From: Halomonas sp. KG2
GTDB lineage: Bacteria; Pseudomonadota; Gammaproteobacteria; Pseudomonadales; Halomonadaceae
NCBI GenBank assembly: GCA_030440445.1
Contig: CP098528.1
Location: 4,397,953 to 4,461,952 of the forward strand
Direction of reading: 5' to 3'
Length of the DNA: 64,000 bases
The stretch's first letter is position 1, and every line of letters starts with the position of its first letter. Positions 15,507 through 24,251 of the stretch are shown here, in pieces. Below the pieces are notes generated by a model, which was not told where the DNA came from, did not search any database, and saw only the letters and a list, made by a program, of their open reading frames with translations. The position numbers and the translations under genes are program-made.

Positions 15507-17576
15507 ATGACGCCCCAACCGCCAAAGAGCATTCTTAGCCGCATTAAAGGGCTAAACCCGCGCCAGCAGGAAGCGGTGCGCTATATCGATGGCCCCTGTT
15601 TGGTCTTGGCGGGCGCAGGGTCTGGTAAAACCAGCGTTATTACCACCAAAATTGCCTATCTGGTGCAAGAGTGCGGCATGAGCGCGCGCAAAATAGCGGC
15701 GGTTACCTTTACCAATAAGGCCGCCCGGGAGATGAAAGAGCGCGTTGGGCAAATGCTGAAGGGCAAAGAGGGCCACGGGCTAACGGTATCGACGTTTCAC
15801 AATCTGGGCCTGAATATTATTCGCGGCGAGCTAAAAACGCTGGGCTACAAGCCGGGCTTTTCGTTGTTCGACCCGGAAGATGCCAAAGCACTGCTGCGCG
15901 ATTTGATGAACAAAGACGCTCAGGTAGACGCTGAGCAGATCAACGCCGTGCAAGCCAAAATATCCACGTGGAAGAACGATTTAGTGCTGCCCAGTGATGC
16001 GCTTTCGTTTGCCGCGGATGATGACGAGCACTTTGCCGCACGGGTTTATGAAGCTTACGTACGCCACTTGAAAGCCTATAACGCGGTGGATTTCGACGAC
16101 CTGATTCTACTGCCAGTGGTACTTCTACAACGCGATCCAGAGGCACTGGCCCGCTGGCGGAACAAAATCCACTACATGCTAGTGGATGAGTACCAGGACA
16201 CTAACGTTTCCCAGTACCTGTTGGTGAAACTGCTAATGGCGGAGCGGGCTACCTTTACCGTGGTCGGCGACGACGATCAGTCGATCTACGCGTGGCGCGG
16301 CGCACGGCCTGAAAACCTGGTGACCCTTGGCGAAGACTTTCCACGCCTGAAAGTGGTTAAGCTGGAGCAGAACTACCGCTCGACCGGCACTATTCTGCGT
16401 GCGGCCAATACGTTAATTGCCAATAACCCACACGTTTACGATAAAACCCTATGGTCGGATATGGGCGATGGCGCGCCTATCCGGGTCATCGTCAACCGCC
16501 ATGAAGAGGCGGAGTCAGAGCGGGTAGCCAGCGAGATGCTGACTCGGCGCATCAAAGAGAAGGCAGAATGGCGAGATTTTGCGGTGCTCTATCGGGGTAA
16601 TTTTCAGGCACGTTTATTAGAGCTCAAGCTGCAGCATTACCAAATTCCCTACAAGCTTTCCGGTGGAACGTCGTTTTTCTCTCGCAACGAGATCAAGGAC
16701 ACCATGGCCTATCTGCGGCTGTTAATTAATCCCGCCGATGACAATGCCTTTTTACGCATTGTGAACGTGCCCCGCCGTGAAATCGGCCCAGGCACGCTGG
16801 AAAAGCTGGCCAACTATGCAACAGAACGCTCTATCTCGCTGTTTGCTGCCTGCCACGAGCTGGGGTTAGAACAAACGCTGCCAACTCGGGCCGTGGAGCG
16901 GCTTTCTCGCTTTACTCACTTTATTGATGGCGTGCGCAAGCGTATGGATCAAGACGATGCCATCGCGGCCATTCGCGATATGCTACGCGATATGGATTAC
17001 GAAGCCTGGCTGTACCAAAACGCCAGTGCCCCGACTGTCGCTGAACGGCGCATGGCCAACGTATGGATTTTGATTGATCAGCTAGAAAAGTCGCTAAACC
17101 GCGACCCCGAAGATGCTGATGATTCCACTGCGACGGAAACCGATGGCGTCGAAGCTGCTATTTCGCGCTTAGTGCTTCGAGATATTCTTGAGCAACAGGC
17201 CGAAGAAGACGACTCCGATCGTGTGCAACTACTCACTATGCATGCCTCGAAAGGGCTGGAGTTTCCCCATGTGTATTTGATGGGCTTAGAGGAAGACTTG
17301 CTGCCCCACCGTAACGCTATTGAAATGGAGACGGTAGAAGAAGAGCGCCGCTTGGCTTATGTCGGCATCACCCGGGCAAGACGCACGTTAACGCTGACGC
17401 TAGCCCGCCAGCGTAAAGCGTATGGTGAACTGATGGATTGCCAGCCCAGCCGCTTTTTAGACGAACTGCCCGCTGATGATTTGGAGTGGGAGGGACGCGC
17501 CGATAAGGAAGACCCCGAGAAAAAGCAGGCACGCGGGCAAGACGCGATTGCCGGGCTACGTTCTCTGTTGGGTTAA
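15507..17576 (+). CDS. rep: ATP-dependent DNA helicase Rep
   Basis: A 689-residue superfamily 1A helicase that moves 3'-5' on single-stranded DNA and helps replication forks past bound proteins. Motif I is AGAGSGKTS, Ia TFTNKAAREMK, II LVDEYQDT, III VVGDDDQSIYAWRGA, IV EQNYRST, V LTMHASKGLEFPHVYLMG and VI VGITRARRTL. The C-terminal tail is shorter than in UvrD. It starts at ATG 15507 after AGAGGTCAC. A hairpin with a DnaA-box-like stem follows the stop. Confidence 0.96.
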   Translation: MTPQPPKSILSRIKGLNPRQQEAVRYIDGPCLVLAGAGSGKTSVITTKIAYLVQECGMSARKIAAVTFTNKAAREMKERVGQMLKGKEGHGLTVSTFHNLGLNIIRGELKTLGYKPGFSLFDPEDAKALLRDLMNKDAQVDAEQINAVQAKISTWKNDLVLPSDALSFAADDDEHFAARVYEAYVRHLKAYNAVDFDDLILLPVVLLQRDPEALARWRNKIHYMLVDEYQDTNVSQYLLVKLLMAERATFTVVGDDDQSIYAWRGARPENLVTLGEDFPRLKVVKLEQNYRSTGTILRAANTLIANNPHVYDKTLWSDMGDGAPIRVIVNRHEEAESERVASEMLTRRIKEKAEWRDFAVLYRGNFQARLLELKLQHYQIPYKLSGGTSFFSRNEIKDTMAYLRLLINPADDNAFLRIVNVPRREIGPGTLEKLANYATERSISLFAACHELGLEQTLPTRAVERLSRFTHFIDGVRKRMDQDDAIAAIRDMLRDMDYEAWLYQNASAPTVAERRMANVWILIDQLEKSLNRDPEDADDSTATETDGVEAAISRLVLRDILEQQAEEDDSDRVQLLTMHASKGLEFPHVYLMGLEEDLLPHRNAIEMETVEEERRLAYVGITRARRTLTLTLARQRKAYGELMDCQPSRFLDELPADDLEWEGRADKEDPEKKQARGQDAIAGLRSLLG

Positions 17577-17604
17577 CGGCAAGTAAGAAAAGAAAAAACA
17601 AAAC

Positions 17605-17649
17605 ACAAAAAAATATCCACAGGGGGTTTCAAAACCCACCTGTGGATAA
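17605..17649. terminator. Bidirectional terminator between rep and the cytochrome c gene
   Basis: TATCCACAGG and GGGTTT (17614-17629) pair with the reverse complement ending at 17648, with a small bulge. On the minus strand the stem is followed by a T-rich run (bases opposite 17605-17613), ideal for ending the cytochrome transcript. The right arm contains a perfect DnaA box (17641-17649) and the left arm a one-mismatch copy. Confidence 0.75.
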
Positions 17650-17676
17650 ATTTAACAGCCATTATTACAAAACTGT

Positions 17677-18522
17677 TTATTGCACTGCTGAGACCATGTA
17701 ATCGACAACGGCCATGATCTCTTCGTCAGAGGCACTGCTGCCACCGCGTGGCGGCATCACGCCTTTGCCGTTAAATACACTTTGGTAGAGCGCATCGGTA
17801 CCCTGCTCGATACGCGGGCCCCACGCTTCGGCATCACCTAGCTTGGGCGCGCCAGCGACACCGGCAGCATGGCAAGCCACACAACCAGCACTGGCATAAA
17901 GCGCTTCACCATCTAAACCGCTGCCACCACTAGAAGCTTCTTCTTCACTGGCGACTGCTTCTTCTTCACTAGCTGCAGCGTCAGTTGTCTCTTCACCGGC
18001 ACCGCTATCCTCTGCCACAGCCGTATCGTCGCTGGCGCCCTCTTCAGTCGCCTCAGCAGATGCTTCTTCTTCACCGCCCCCTAGCTCGGGAACTTCCATG
18101 ACAGGCTCAACCATGTAAGCCACCGCCGCTTCCATCTCTTCGTCAGAAAGGTTGGGGTTGCCGCCTCGAGCAGGCATTGCACCAATACCGTTGATGGCAT
18201 GCTCTAATAACGTGGCAAAGCCTTGCTCAGTACGTTCAGCCCATGCGGCTTCATCAGCACGCACCGGAGCGCCAGCAGCGCCAGTTTCGTGGCACGCCAT
18301 ACAAATACGGTTATAGATACCAGCGCCATCGATCTCACCACCGCCACTAGCGGCGGCCGGTGCTGCTGCGGTACCACAGTCTTGACCTTGCAAGCAAAGT
18401 TGACCGACCGGCGCTAGGCGCTCAGCGATTGCGTCACGTGCTGCGTCTTGGGCATAAGCACCGGATGTGCCTGCCATGACGCCTAGGGCCGCCAGCCCGC
18501 TCATGATCAGCTTAGATTTCAC
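17677..18522 (-). CDS. Exported di-heme cytochrome c (c5-like)
   Basis: A 281-residue periplasmic electron carrier with two cytochrome c domains, each with a CXXCH haem site (ICMACHETG and GCVACHAAG) and a later methionine-ligand region (GAMPARGG, GVMPPRGG). A signal peptide covers about the first 24 residues and ends GAYA before QD. The domains are joined by an extraordinarily acidic Ala/Glu/Ser-rich linker of roughly 60 residues. I start at GTG 18520-18522, preceded by a GGTGAGA site; the ATGs further upstream would bury the signal peptide. Its oxidase or reductase partner is not nearby. Confidence 0.9.
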   Translation of the reverse strand: MKSKLIMSGLAALGVMAGTSGAYAQDAARDAIAERLAPVGQLCLQGQDCGTAAAPAAASGGGEIDGAGIYNRICMACHETGAAGAPVRADEAAWAERTEQGFATLLEHAINGIGAMPARGGNPNLSDEEMEAAVAYMVEPVMEVPELGGGEEEASAEATEEGASDDTAVAEDSGAGEETTDAAASEEEAVASEEEASSGGSGLDGEALYASAGCVACHAAGVAGAPKLGDAEAWGPRIEQGTDALYQSVFNGKGVMPPRGGSSASDEEIMAVVDYMVSAVQ

Positions 18523-18745
18523 TCTCACCACCTCTTGAGTTTTGTCATAAAACGTTTTGTGCTTAACCCCTGCGCGCGGCAGCGACATCATCAACCTGCG
18601 GCAACCGAGACGCCAAGACGTGCATATCGCATTAGTATACCGAGAACGCTAAGCGTAAGAAAATGCTACTAAGCGCGGCAATTCAACCTATGCCGTACTC
18701 TGTGCTTTATTCAGCAGTTTAAAAAAGATGCTAACGATCACCTAG

Positions 18746-19660
18746 TTAACACCAAGCCAGTAAACGCTGCTGAGCATAACGCGTAAACCCTGCCTGAGCA
18801 TATACACGCTTTGCGGGGATATTCTGCGCATCAACGGTCAGCGTGATGTCACTGGCTCCCGACTGGCTAGCCAACGCCTGCGCTTGTTGAATCATTGCCT
18901 TGCCCATTCCCCCGCCACGCCACTCAGGCAACAACCCCATCAACTGCAATGACCAGCGCTGGGTCATAGGGTTAGGCGCCAGTAACAGCACGCCGACGGT
19001 TTGCCCTTGATGCCGCACTTGATACCAATGCTGTGGTGCCTGCGGCGCTTGGTCATAAAATCCAGCAAGCAAGGTGTCAATGGTGAGCGCTTCGCGAAGC
19101 CCTGGGCAGTCTAACGAGCCTTCACTAACGTCCGCTACCAGCGCCCTCTGTTGCGCGGGAGACAATTCAGCAAAGGGGCTTAGCGTTAGCAGGTTAGCGA
19201 GCGACTGAACGGTTTGGCACGGCCATATTAGGTGCTCCAGGATGGCAAGTACCCGCATGTTGTGGGCGACTAGTGGCGTTTCCCAGTGGGTCGCATCGTC
19301 GGCTAACGCCACATGACATAGCGCTATCGGCTGCTCGTTTACCCAGCCCTGCAAGGCTTTCAACAGCGCATCAGTTGCCGAATTATGTTGCCTGGGCAGC
19401 CAAAGCTGTGCCGTTTGATTAGCCAATGGCTGTACCCAGGCGGCAGCTTCGATATGGCCCGCTTGGGTGGCTATCCAAAGGCCCTGCCAAACAGCGTCAG
19501 AGCCAGCTTTTATCGTTGATAAGGCATGCTGTAATGCAGGCTGCTGCGTAGGATCATGCACCGCAGCTAAATGCAGTAATGCTTCACGCCGTTGTTCAGG
19601 TGGGCACTGCTTTACTGCGCAGGCTAAGGAGCGGTGGCCGAAAGAAGAATGACGTGTCAT
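18746..19660 (-). CDS. GNAT family N-acetyltransferase
   Basis: A 304-residue protein. The C-terminal third is a GNAT fold: GVLLLAPNPMTQRWSLQLMGLLPEWRGGGMGKAMIQQA, with the acetyl-CoA loop RGGGMG, then NIPAKRVYAQAGF. The N-terminal half is unassigned and may be a second, degenerate acetyltransferase-like domain. I choose ATG 19660, with AGGAACG upstream, over one 19 codons earlier, which would overlap the divergent response-regulator gene. The substrate is unknown. Confidence 0.85.
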   Translation of the reverse strand: MTRHSSFGHRSLACAVKQCPPEQRREALLHLAAVHDPTQQPALQHALSTIKAGSDAVWQGLWIATQAGHIEAAAWVQPLANQTAQLWLPRQHNSATDALLKALQGWVNEQPIALCHVALADDATHWETPLVAHNMRVLAILEHLIWPCQTVQSLANLLTLSPFAELSPAQQRALVADVSEGSLDCPGLREALTIDTLLAGFYDQAPQAPQHWYQVRHQGQTVGVLLLAPNPMTQRWSLQLMGLLPEWRGGGMGKAMIQQAQALASQSGASDITLTVDAQNIPAKRVYAQAGFTRYAQQRLLAWC

Positions 19661-19709
19661 GTTACGTTCCTGAGTAGCCCGCCGTGAATGAAAGGAGTCA
19701 TCCATCGAT

Positions 19710-20369
19710 ATGCGCATTTTACTGGTTGAGGACGACCCGAGTTTGGCGTTAGGGATTCGTATGGCGCTAAAACCTGAGCACTATACGGTAGATCATTTAG
19801 CCGATGGCAATAACGCGCTCCACGCGCTTAAAAATGAACCCTTTGATGCGGTCATCCTAGACCTTGGTTTGCCGACGATTGATGGAATGGAAGTGCTGCG
19901 CGCTATTCGGCAGCATGGCAGCCAACTGCCGATTTTGGTTCTGACCGCCCGCGATGCGATGGATAACCGTATAGAAGGATTGGATGCGGGTGCCGATGAC
20001 TACCTCACTAAACCTTTCGAAGTAGCAGAATTAAAAGCGCGTCTGCGTGCTTTGTTGCGCCGTAGCCAAGGACAAGCCAGCGGCTTGCTCAGCTGTCGCG
20101 GGATTAGCCTGGATCCGCAGACCTTACAGGTGAGTTATCAACATCAAGTGATCACACTTTCGCGCCGTGAGCTAACGCTACTGCAGGAGTTTATGAGCCA
20201 CCCAGGTCGCGTGTTCACCCGCGATACCTTAACGCGATTAGTCTACGGCTGGGAGGAAGATGTCGAAAGCAACGCTATCGAAGTGCATATCCACCATTTA
20301 CGGCGAAAGCTGTTTCCTGAGGTCATCCGCACCGTAAGAGGGATCGGCTATGTCATGGATAAATCGTGA
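19710..20369 (+). CDS. OmpR-family response regulator
   Basis: A 219-residue two-component response regulator. The receiver domain (1-118) has the acidic pair ED at 7-8, phosphoacceptor Asp51 (VILDLGLP), a switch Thr near 79, and Lys101 (YLTKPF). The winged-helix output domain has SRRELTLLQEF, the recognition helix around NAIEVHIHHLRRKL, and the C-terminal wing GIGYVM. It resembles the QseB/PmrA/TctD group. The sensor kinase starts 25 bases after its stop, so they form one unit. AAAGGAG lies 12 bases upstream of the ATG. Confidence 0.93.
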   Translation: MRILLVEDDPSLALGIRMALKPEHYTVDHLADGNNALHALKNEPFDAVILDLGLPTIDGMEVLRAIRQHGSQLPILVLTARDAMDNRIEGLDAGADDYLTKPFEVAELKARLRALLRRSQGQASGLLSCRGISLDPQTLQVSYQHQVITLSRRELTLLQEFMSHPGRVFTRDTLTRLVYGWEEDVESNAIEVHIHHLRRKLFPEVIRTVRGIGYVMDKS

Positions 20370-20394
20370 TGATTAAACTGCACCAGGCAAGCCT

Positions 20395-21807
20395 ATGAGT
20401 TCTATTCGTCAGCGCACCTTGGGGCTTGCGCTGCTTGTGTTTGGCGCGAGCATGCTAGTGATTGGCTTTATTAGCTATCGCTATGCTGCCCATGAGATTG
20501 AAGAACTTCATGATGCCAGCCTGGCACAAAATGCCCGTTTGCTAGAAGGGCTACTACAGGCACCACTGCCTGATAGCGATCGTACGCTTTTATTAAATAG
20601 CGTGGAGGGCGCGCTGCTACGTGCCGAGCAATCCGATAACCGTTTTGCAGGCCATCGCTATGAAAGCAAGCTGGCGTTTCAGCTTTGGGAAGGCGACCGC
20701 CTTTTGCTGCGTTCCGCCAGCGCCCCCGACACACCGCTTACCCAGCAACCACCAGGTTATTCAACGCTGTCGGTGAACCAGCATGACTGGCGTATTTACG
20801 TCCTGGAAATCACTGGCACAGACAAACGTGTGGTGGTGGGCGAGCGAGAGGACGCGCGGAGTGAACTGATCAGTGCAGTGGCACTACGCACCTTATTACC
20901 TGATCTTATTGGCCTACCGTTACTGACACTATTACTGTGGTGGTCGATCGGCTGGGGACTCGCTCCTTTATCGCGAATGGCAGAGCAAATCCGCGCCCGC
21001 GATCCCCACCACCTAAAACCGCTGACGCTTCATCCTCTTCCCCTAGAGCTGGAGACCATTTCTGGCGCCATAAACCGGCTGTTGGAACGGCTCCGCCAAC
21101 TGCGTATTCGCGAAAAACGCTTTATTGCCGATGCGGCTCATGAGCTACGCACTCCCTTGGCAGTACTTGATTTGCATGCGCAAAATGCGCTCACTGCTGA
21201 TAACGCCGATGACCGAGAGGAAGCCCTGCACCACTTACGCAATGGAGTAGCCCGTTCAACGCGGCTAGTCTCACAGCTATTAACCCTGGCACGCCTAGAC
21301 CCCGAAGAAGAACCATTACCCGAGTATCGCTGTTCCGATGTATTACATGAAACGCGCGAAACGTTGGCAAAGCTCTCTCCGCTAGCCGCAGAGCGACATC
21401 AACAGCTGTTACTGGACGCGGATGACTCAGCTAACTGGGCAATAGAAGAAGAACCCGGCGCTATCGAAACACTAGTGCAAAATCTAGTCGGTAACGCCAT
21501 TCAACACTCGCCTGCGCAAGGTGCTATCACGGTCACGCTTGAGGCATCGACAACAGACGTTATCGTCACTGTTGATGATCAAGGACCCGGTATCCCTACA
21601 GCGCAACGCAGCCGGGTGATGGAGCGCTTCCAACGTGCAGGGACTAGTGCTGGCGCGGGGTTGGGGCTATCCATTGTCGAGCGCTTGGTCAAACGCCACC
21701 AAGGCGTCTTACAGCTCGATCATGCCCCTAGCGGTGGGCTTCGCGTGCGAGTAACCTTGAGCAGGAACTCCCTAACACAGCGTCAGCCAAAAAATAATCG
21801 GCCATAA
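20395..21807 (+). CDS. Sensor histidine kinase partner of the upstream regulator
   Basis: A 470-residue inner-membrane kinase. Transmembrane helices lie at about 8-28 and 168-190, flanking a periplasmic sensor domain of about 140 residues of the QseC/TctE kind. A HAMP-like segment follows. The H-box FIADAAHELRTPL has phosphoacceptor His249. The N-box NLVGNAIQHS and the G-boxes DQGPGIP and AGLGLSIVERL form the ATP-binding domain. All catalytic motifs are intact. The signal is unknown. The nearby genes (CBS protein, NhaD) are possible targets by proximity only. Confidence 0.92.
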   Translation: MSSIRQRTLGLALLVFGASMLVIGFISYRYAAHEIEELHDASLAQNARLLEGLLQAPLPDSDRTLLLNSVEGALLRAEQSDNRFAGHRYESKLAFQLWEGDRLLLRSASAPDTPLTQQPPGYSTLSVNQHDWRIYVLEITGTDKRVVVGEREDARSELISAVALRTLLPDLIGLPLLTLLLWWSIGWGLAPLSRMAEQIRARDPHHLKPLTLHPLPLELETISGAINRLLERLRQLRIREKRFIADAAHELRTPLAVLDLHAQNALTADNADDREEALHHLRNGVARSTRLVSQLLTLARLDPEEEPLPEYRCSDVLHETRETLAKLSPLAAERHQQLLLDADDSANWAIEEEPGAIETLVQNLVGNAIQHSPAQGAITVTLEASTTDVIVTVDDQGPGIPTAQRSRVMERFQRAGTSAGAGLGLSIVERLVKRHQGVLQLDHAPSGGLRVRVTLSRNSLTQRQPKNNRP

Positions 21808-21909
21808 GAGAGCTGTTAAGATTCCCATAAGAATTCCGTGCAAGTGTGAAAGTACAAGATAGGCAATGCCATTAACGACCTATCTATTCACATAACGGAG
21901 ATTCCCTGA

Positions 21910-22527
21910 ATGAATATGCTCGTCCACTCACCCAAACCACTTATCCAGTTTGGTGAAACGCCACTGCTTATTACGCCAACAGCAAAACAGTTAACACCTG
22001 AAAGCCCTGCGTTATCGGTGCTAACAGATTTTACTCAAGTCACGCCTCAGTCAGTGTCCGCTGATACGCCCATCGACGATGCCCATTTAAAAATGCGCCA
22101 TGGCGGTGTTCGCCTATTGTTTGTTCTCGACAAAGCAAACCACTGCATTGGCGTACTCACCGCCAAAGAAGTCATCGGAACACGGCGCATTAACTTGGCG
22201 ATGCAGCAGAGAAACCTTGATCGTACGGAAATTACAGCCGATATGATTATGACGCCCTGGCAAAAACTTAGTGCGATGCCTTTTGAGCAACTTAACTCAT
22301 TAACGATTGAAGACCTTGTGCTTTCCATGGAGCGTTTTACAGAACAGCACTTGTTGATTACTGAGCATAAACAAAATCAACCATTAAGCGTACGCGGTAT
22401 TATTTCTGCTACCGATATACAACACGCCATGGGTAATAAAACCGCGATGCAGGTCACCTCTTCAGCAGTGCCAACGGCCAGTAGCTTTGCCGATATTTGC
22501 AAAGTCATTACCGGGCACGATTTATAG
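21910..22527 (+). CDS. CBS-domain protein
   Basis: A 205-residue soluble protein with a pair of CBS motifs, from about residue 45 (TPQSVSADTPIDDAHLKMRHGGVRLLFVLD...CIGVLTAKEVIG) to about 175 (ERFTEQHLLITE...VRGIISATDIQHAM). CBS pairs bind adenine nucleotides and sense energy state or ionic strength. No catalytic domain is attached. ACGGAGA precedes the ATG by 10 bases. A strong terminator closes the gene. Function unknown. Confidence 0.8.
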   Translation: MNMLVHSPKPLIQFGETPLLITPTAKQLTPESPALSVLTDFTQVTPQSVSADTPIDDAHLKMRHGGVRLLFVLDKANHCIGVLTAKEVIGTRRINLAMQQRNLDRTEITADMIMTPWQKLSAMPFEQLNSLTIEDLVLSMERFTEQHLLITEHKQNQPLSVRGIISATDIQHAMGNKTAMQVTSSAVPTASSFADICKVITGHDL

Positions 22528-22569
22528 TCTCGAAGACAAACTGGCCAAGTCTCCCGCTAGCCTTTACCA

Positions 22570-22606
22570 AAACGCCCCTTATCAATTGATAAGGGGCGTT
22601 TGTTTT
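22570..22606. terminator. Perfect-palindrome terminator between the CBS gene and nhaD
   Basis: A 32-base perfect inverted repeat (22570-22601, centre ATCAATTGAT, arms AAACGCCCCTT) followed by GTTTT on the plus strand. It lies between convergent genes and should stop both transcripts. Confidence 0.8.
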
Positions 22607-22629
22607 ACCTATCTGCATTAGCCGCTAAT

Positions 22630-24096
22630 TTAAAACAGCGCTGCATTAACCCATAGATGAACCATAATACTGGCGGCATAGCCCAGCAAAATAGCGGGTG
22701 CCCAGCGTATGTGCCCCATAAAGGTATAAATACCCCGTGCTTGGCCCATTAACGCCACACCCGCTGCCGATCCCATCGAAAGCAGACTACCGCCCACACC
22801 GGCAGTTAAGGTAATCAGCAGCCAGTTGCCTTCCGACATATCTGGTGCCATGGAAAGCACCGCAAACATCACTGGGATGTTATCGACGACCGCTGAAATC
22901 ATCCCCAGCACCACGTTGGCCCACACCGGGTTCCAACTACCGTAAAGGGTTTCTGACAATAGACTTAAATAGCCCATGAAACCCAGGCCGCCAACACACA
23001 TCACGACCCCATAGAAGAATAACAACGTGTCCCACTCTGAACGAGCAATACGGCTGAAGATATCAAAAGGAACGACACTTCCCAGTTGCTCAAGCTTCTT
23101 CCAGTCACCGCGACGTGAGTAACGCTCACGCTTGCGCTCCAGGGAACGTGGCAAACTGCGGCGTAGGTAGTAACCAAAGAACTGCAGTAGGCCAAGGCCA
23201 AACATCATGCCCATCGCCGGAGGCAAATAAAGCACTGAGTGACACAGCACTGAGATCGCCACAGTAATCAAAAACAGTACGATAATGCGCCGCGCCCCAC
23301 GTTTGAGCCAAACATTCTCTTTGAGCGATGCAGGCTGGCGATTAACGATAAAGAAATTCATGATCACCGCAGGTACCATAAAGTTGACGATGGCAGGCAT
23401 CAATAGTGCAAAGAAACCACCAAATGGTACCTGACCCGCCTGCCACACCATCAACGTGGTGATATCACCAAACGGGCTGAACGCGCCGCCTGCATTTGAT
23501 GCTACCACTACGTTGACACAGCACAGACTAATAAACTTTTTATCACCTTCAGCCACCTTCAACACAACCGCGCACATCAACATCGCCGTGGTCATGTTGT
23601 TGGCAATGGCAGAAATACCAAAGGCAAGACAGCCCGTAATCCAAAATAAGCTACGGTAACTAAAGCCTTTGCGAACAAGCCATGCCCGCAGGGCATCAAA
23701 GATACGGCGCTCTTCCATGGCGTTGATATAGGTCATCGCTACCAGTAAGAACAGCAAGAGTTCGGTATATTCAAGCAGCGTTTCTTTAAAAGCAGCTTCC
23801 GCTTCATGAGGCATGCCTGCTTGTACATAGACCCACGCCACCAGGGCCCAGATAAGCCCAGCGGCCACCAGGACTGGTTTAGATTTGCGCATATGAATCA
23901 GTTCTTCGCTCATTACCAAGGCATAGGCAAGAACGAAGATGACAACAGAGGCAATACCTGCAAACGAAGCGGTAAGATCTAAAGAACCAGAAGAGGCATA
24001 GGAGAGGGTGGGAAAAGCAAACAAACATAGCGCGATCAACAACCAAGCAAACCGGCAAGTAGACTGCCGCATTGCAAGGACGTTAGGTGGTTTCAT
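22630..24096 (-). CDS. nhaD: Na+/H+ antiporter NhaD
   Basis: A 488-residue polytopic membrane protein of the NhaD/ion-transporter superfamily that exports Na+ (or Li+) in exchange for H+, important for salt tolerance in halophiles. An N-terminal signal-like helix ends near LSYASS and about 12 transmembrane segments follow. Family hallmarks are FGISAIANNMTTAMLMCAVVL, VVVASNAGGAFSPFGDITTLMVW, and a late helix with VVDNIPVMFAVL. The ATG at 24096 has AGGATCAC upstream. The gene stands alone, with its own leader and flanking hairpins. Confidence 0.95.
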   Translation of the reverse strand: MKPPNVLAMRQSTCRFAWLLIALCLFAFPTLSYASSGSLDLTASFAGIASVVIFVLAYALVMSEELIHMRKSKPVLVAAGLIWALVAWVYVQAGMPHEAEAAFKETLLEYTELLLFLLVAMTYINAMEERRIFDALRAWLVRKGFSYRSLFWITGCLAFGISAIANNMTTAMLMCAVVLKVAEGDKKFISLCCVNVVVASNAGGAFSPFGDITTLMVWQAGQVPFGGFFALLMPAIVNFMVPAVIMNFFIVNRQPASLKENVWLKRGARRIIVLFLITVAISVLCHSVLYLPPAMGMMFGLGLLQFFGYYLRRSLPRSLERKRERYSRRGDWKKLEQLGSVVPFDIFSRIARSEWDTLLFFYGVVMCVGGLGFMGYLSLLSETLYGSWNPVWANVVLGMISAVVDNIPVMFAVLSMAPDMSEGNWLLITLTAGVGGSLLSMGSAAGVALMGQARGIYTFMGHIRWAPAILLGYAASIMVHLWVNAALF

Positions 24097-24180
24097 AGTA
24101 AAGTGATCCTGGCAGGGTTAAGAAAGACCGCCACGATGATAAGCACACTAATTACGTGCTGCAACGCAGCGATCAAGGTA

Positions 24181-24205
24181 AAGATGCGGCAAATAGCCGC
24201 ATCTT
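24181..24205 (-). terminator. Hairpin between glmU and nhaD
   Basis: AAGATGCGGC (24181-24190) pairs with GCCGCATCTT (24196-24205), a 10-pair stem with a 5-base loop. The T tract is weak. It follows glmU? No: glmU reads leftward and ends at 24252, so the hairpin lies 47 bases past its stop and before nhaD, and is best read as the glmU terminator. Confidence 0.65.
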
Positions 24206-24251
24206 GTAAAGCACTGTTAGAAGCTCACAATTCAGTTAGAAACTAACCTAG

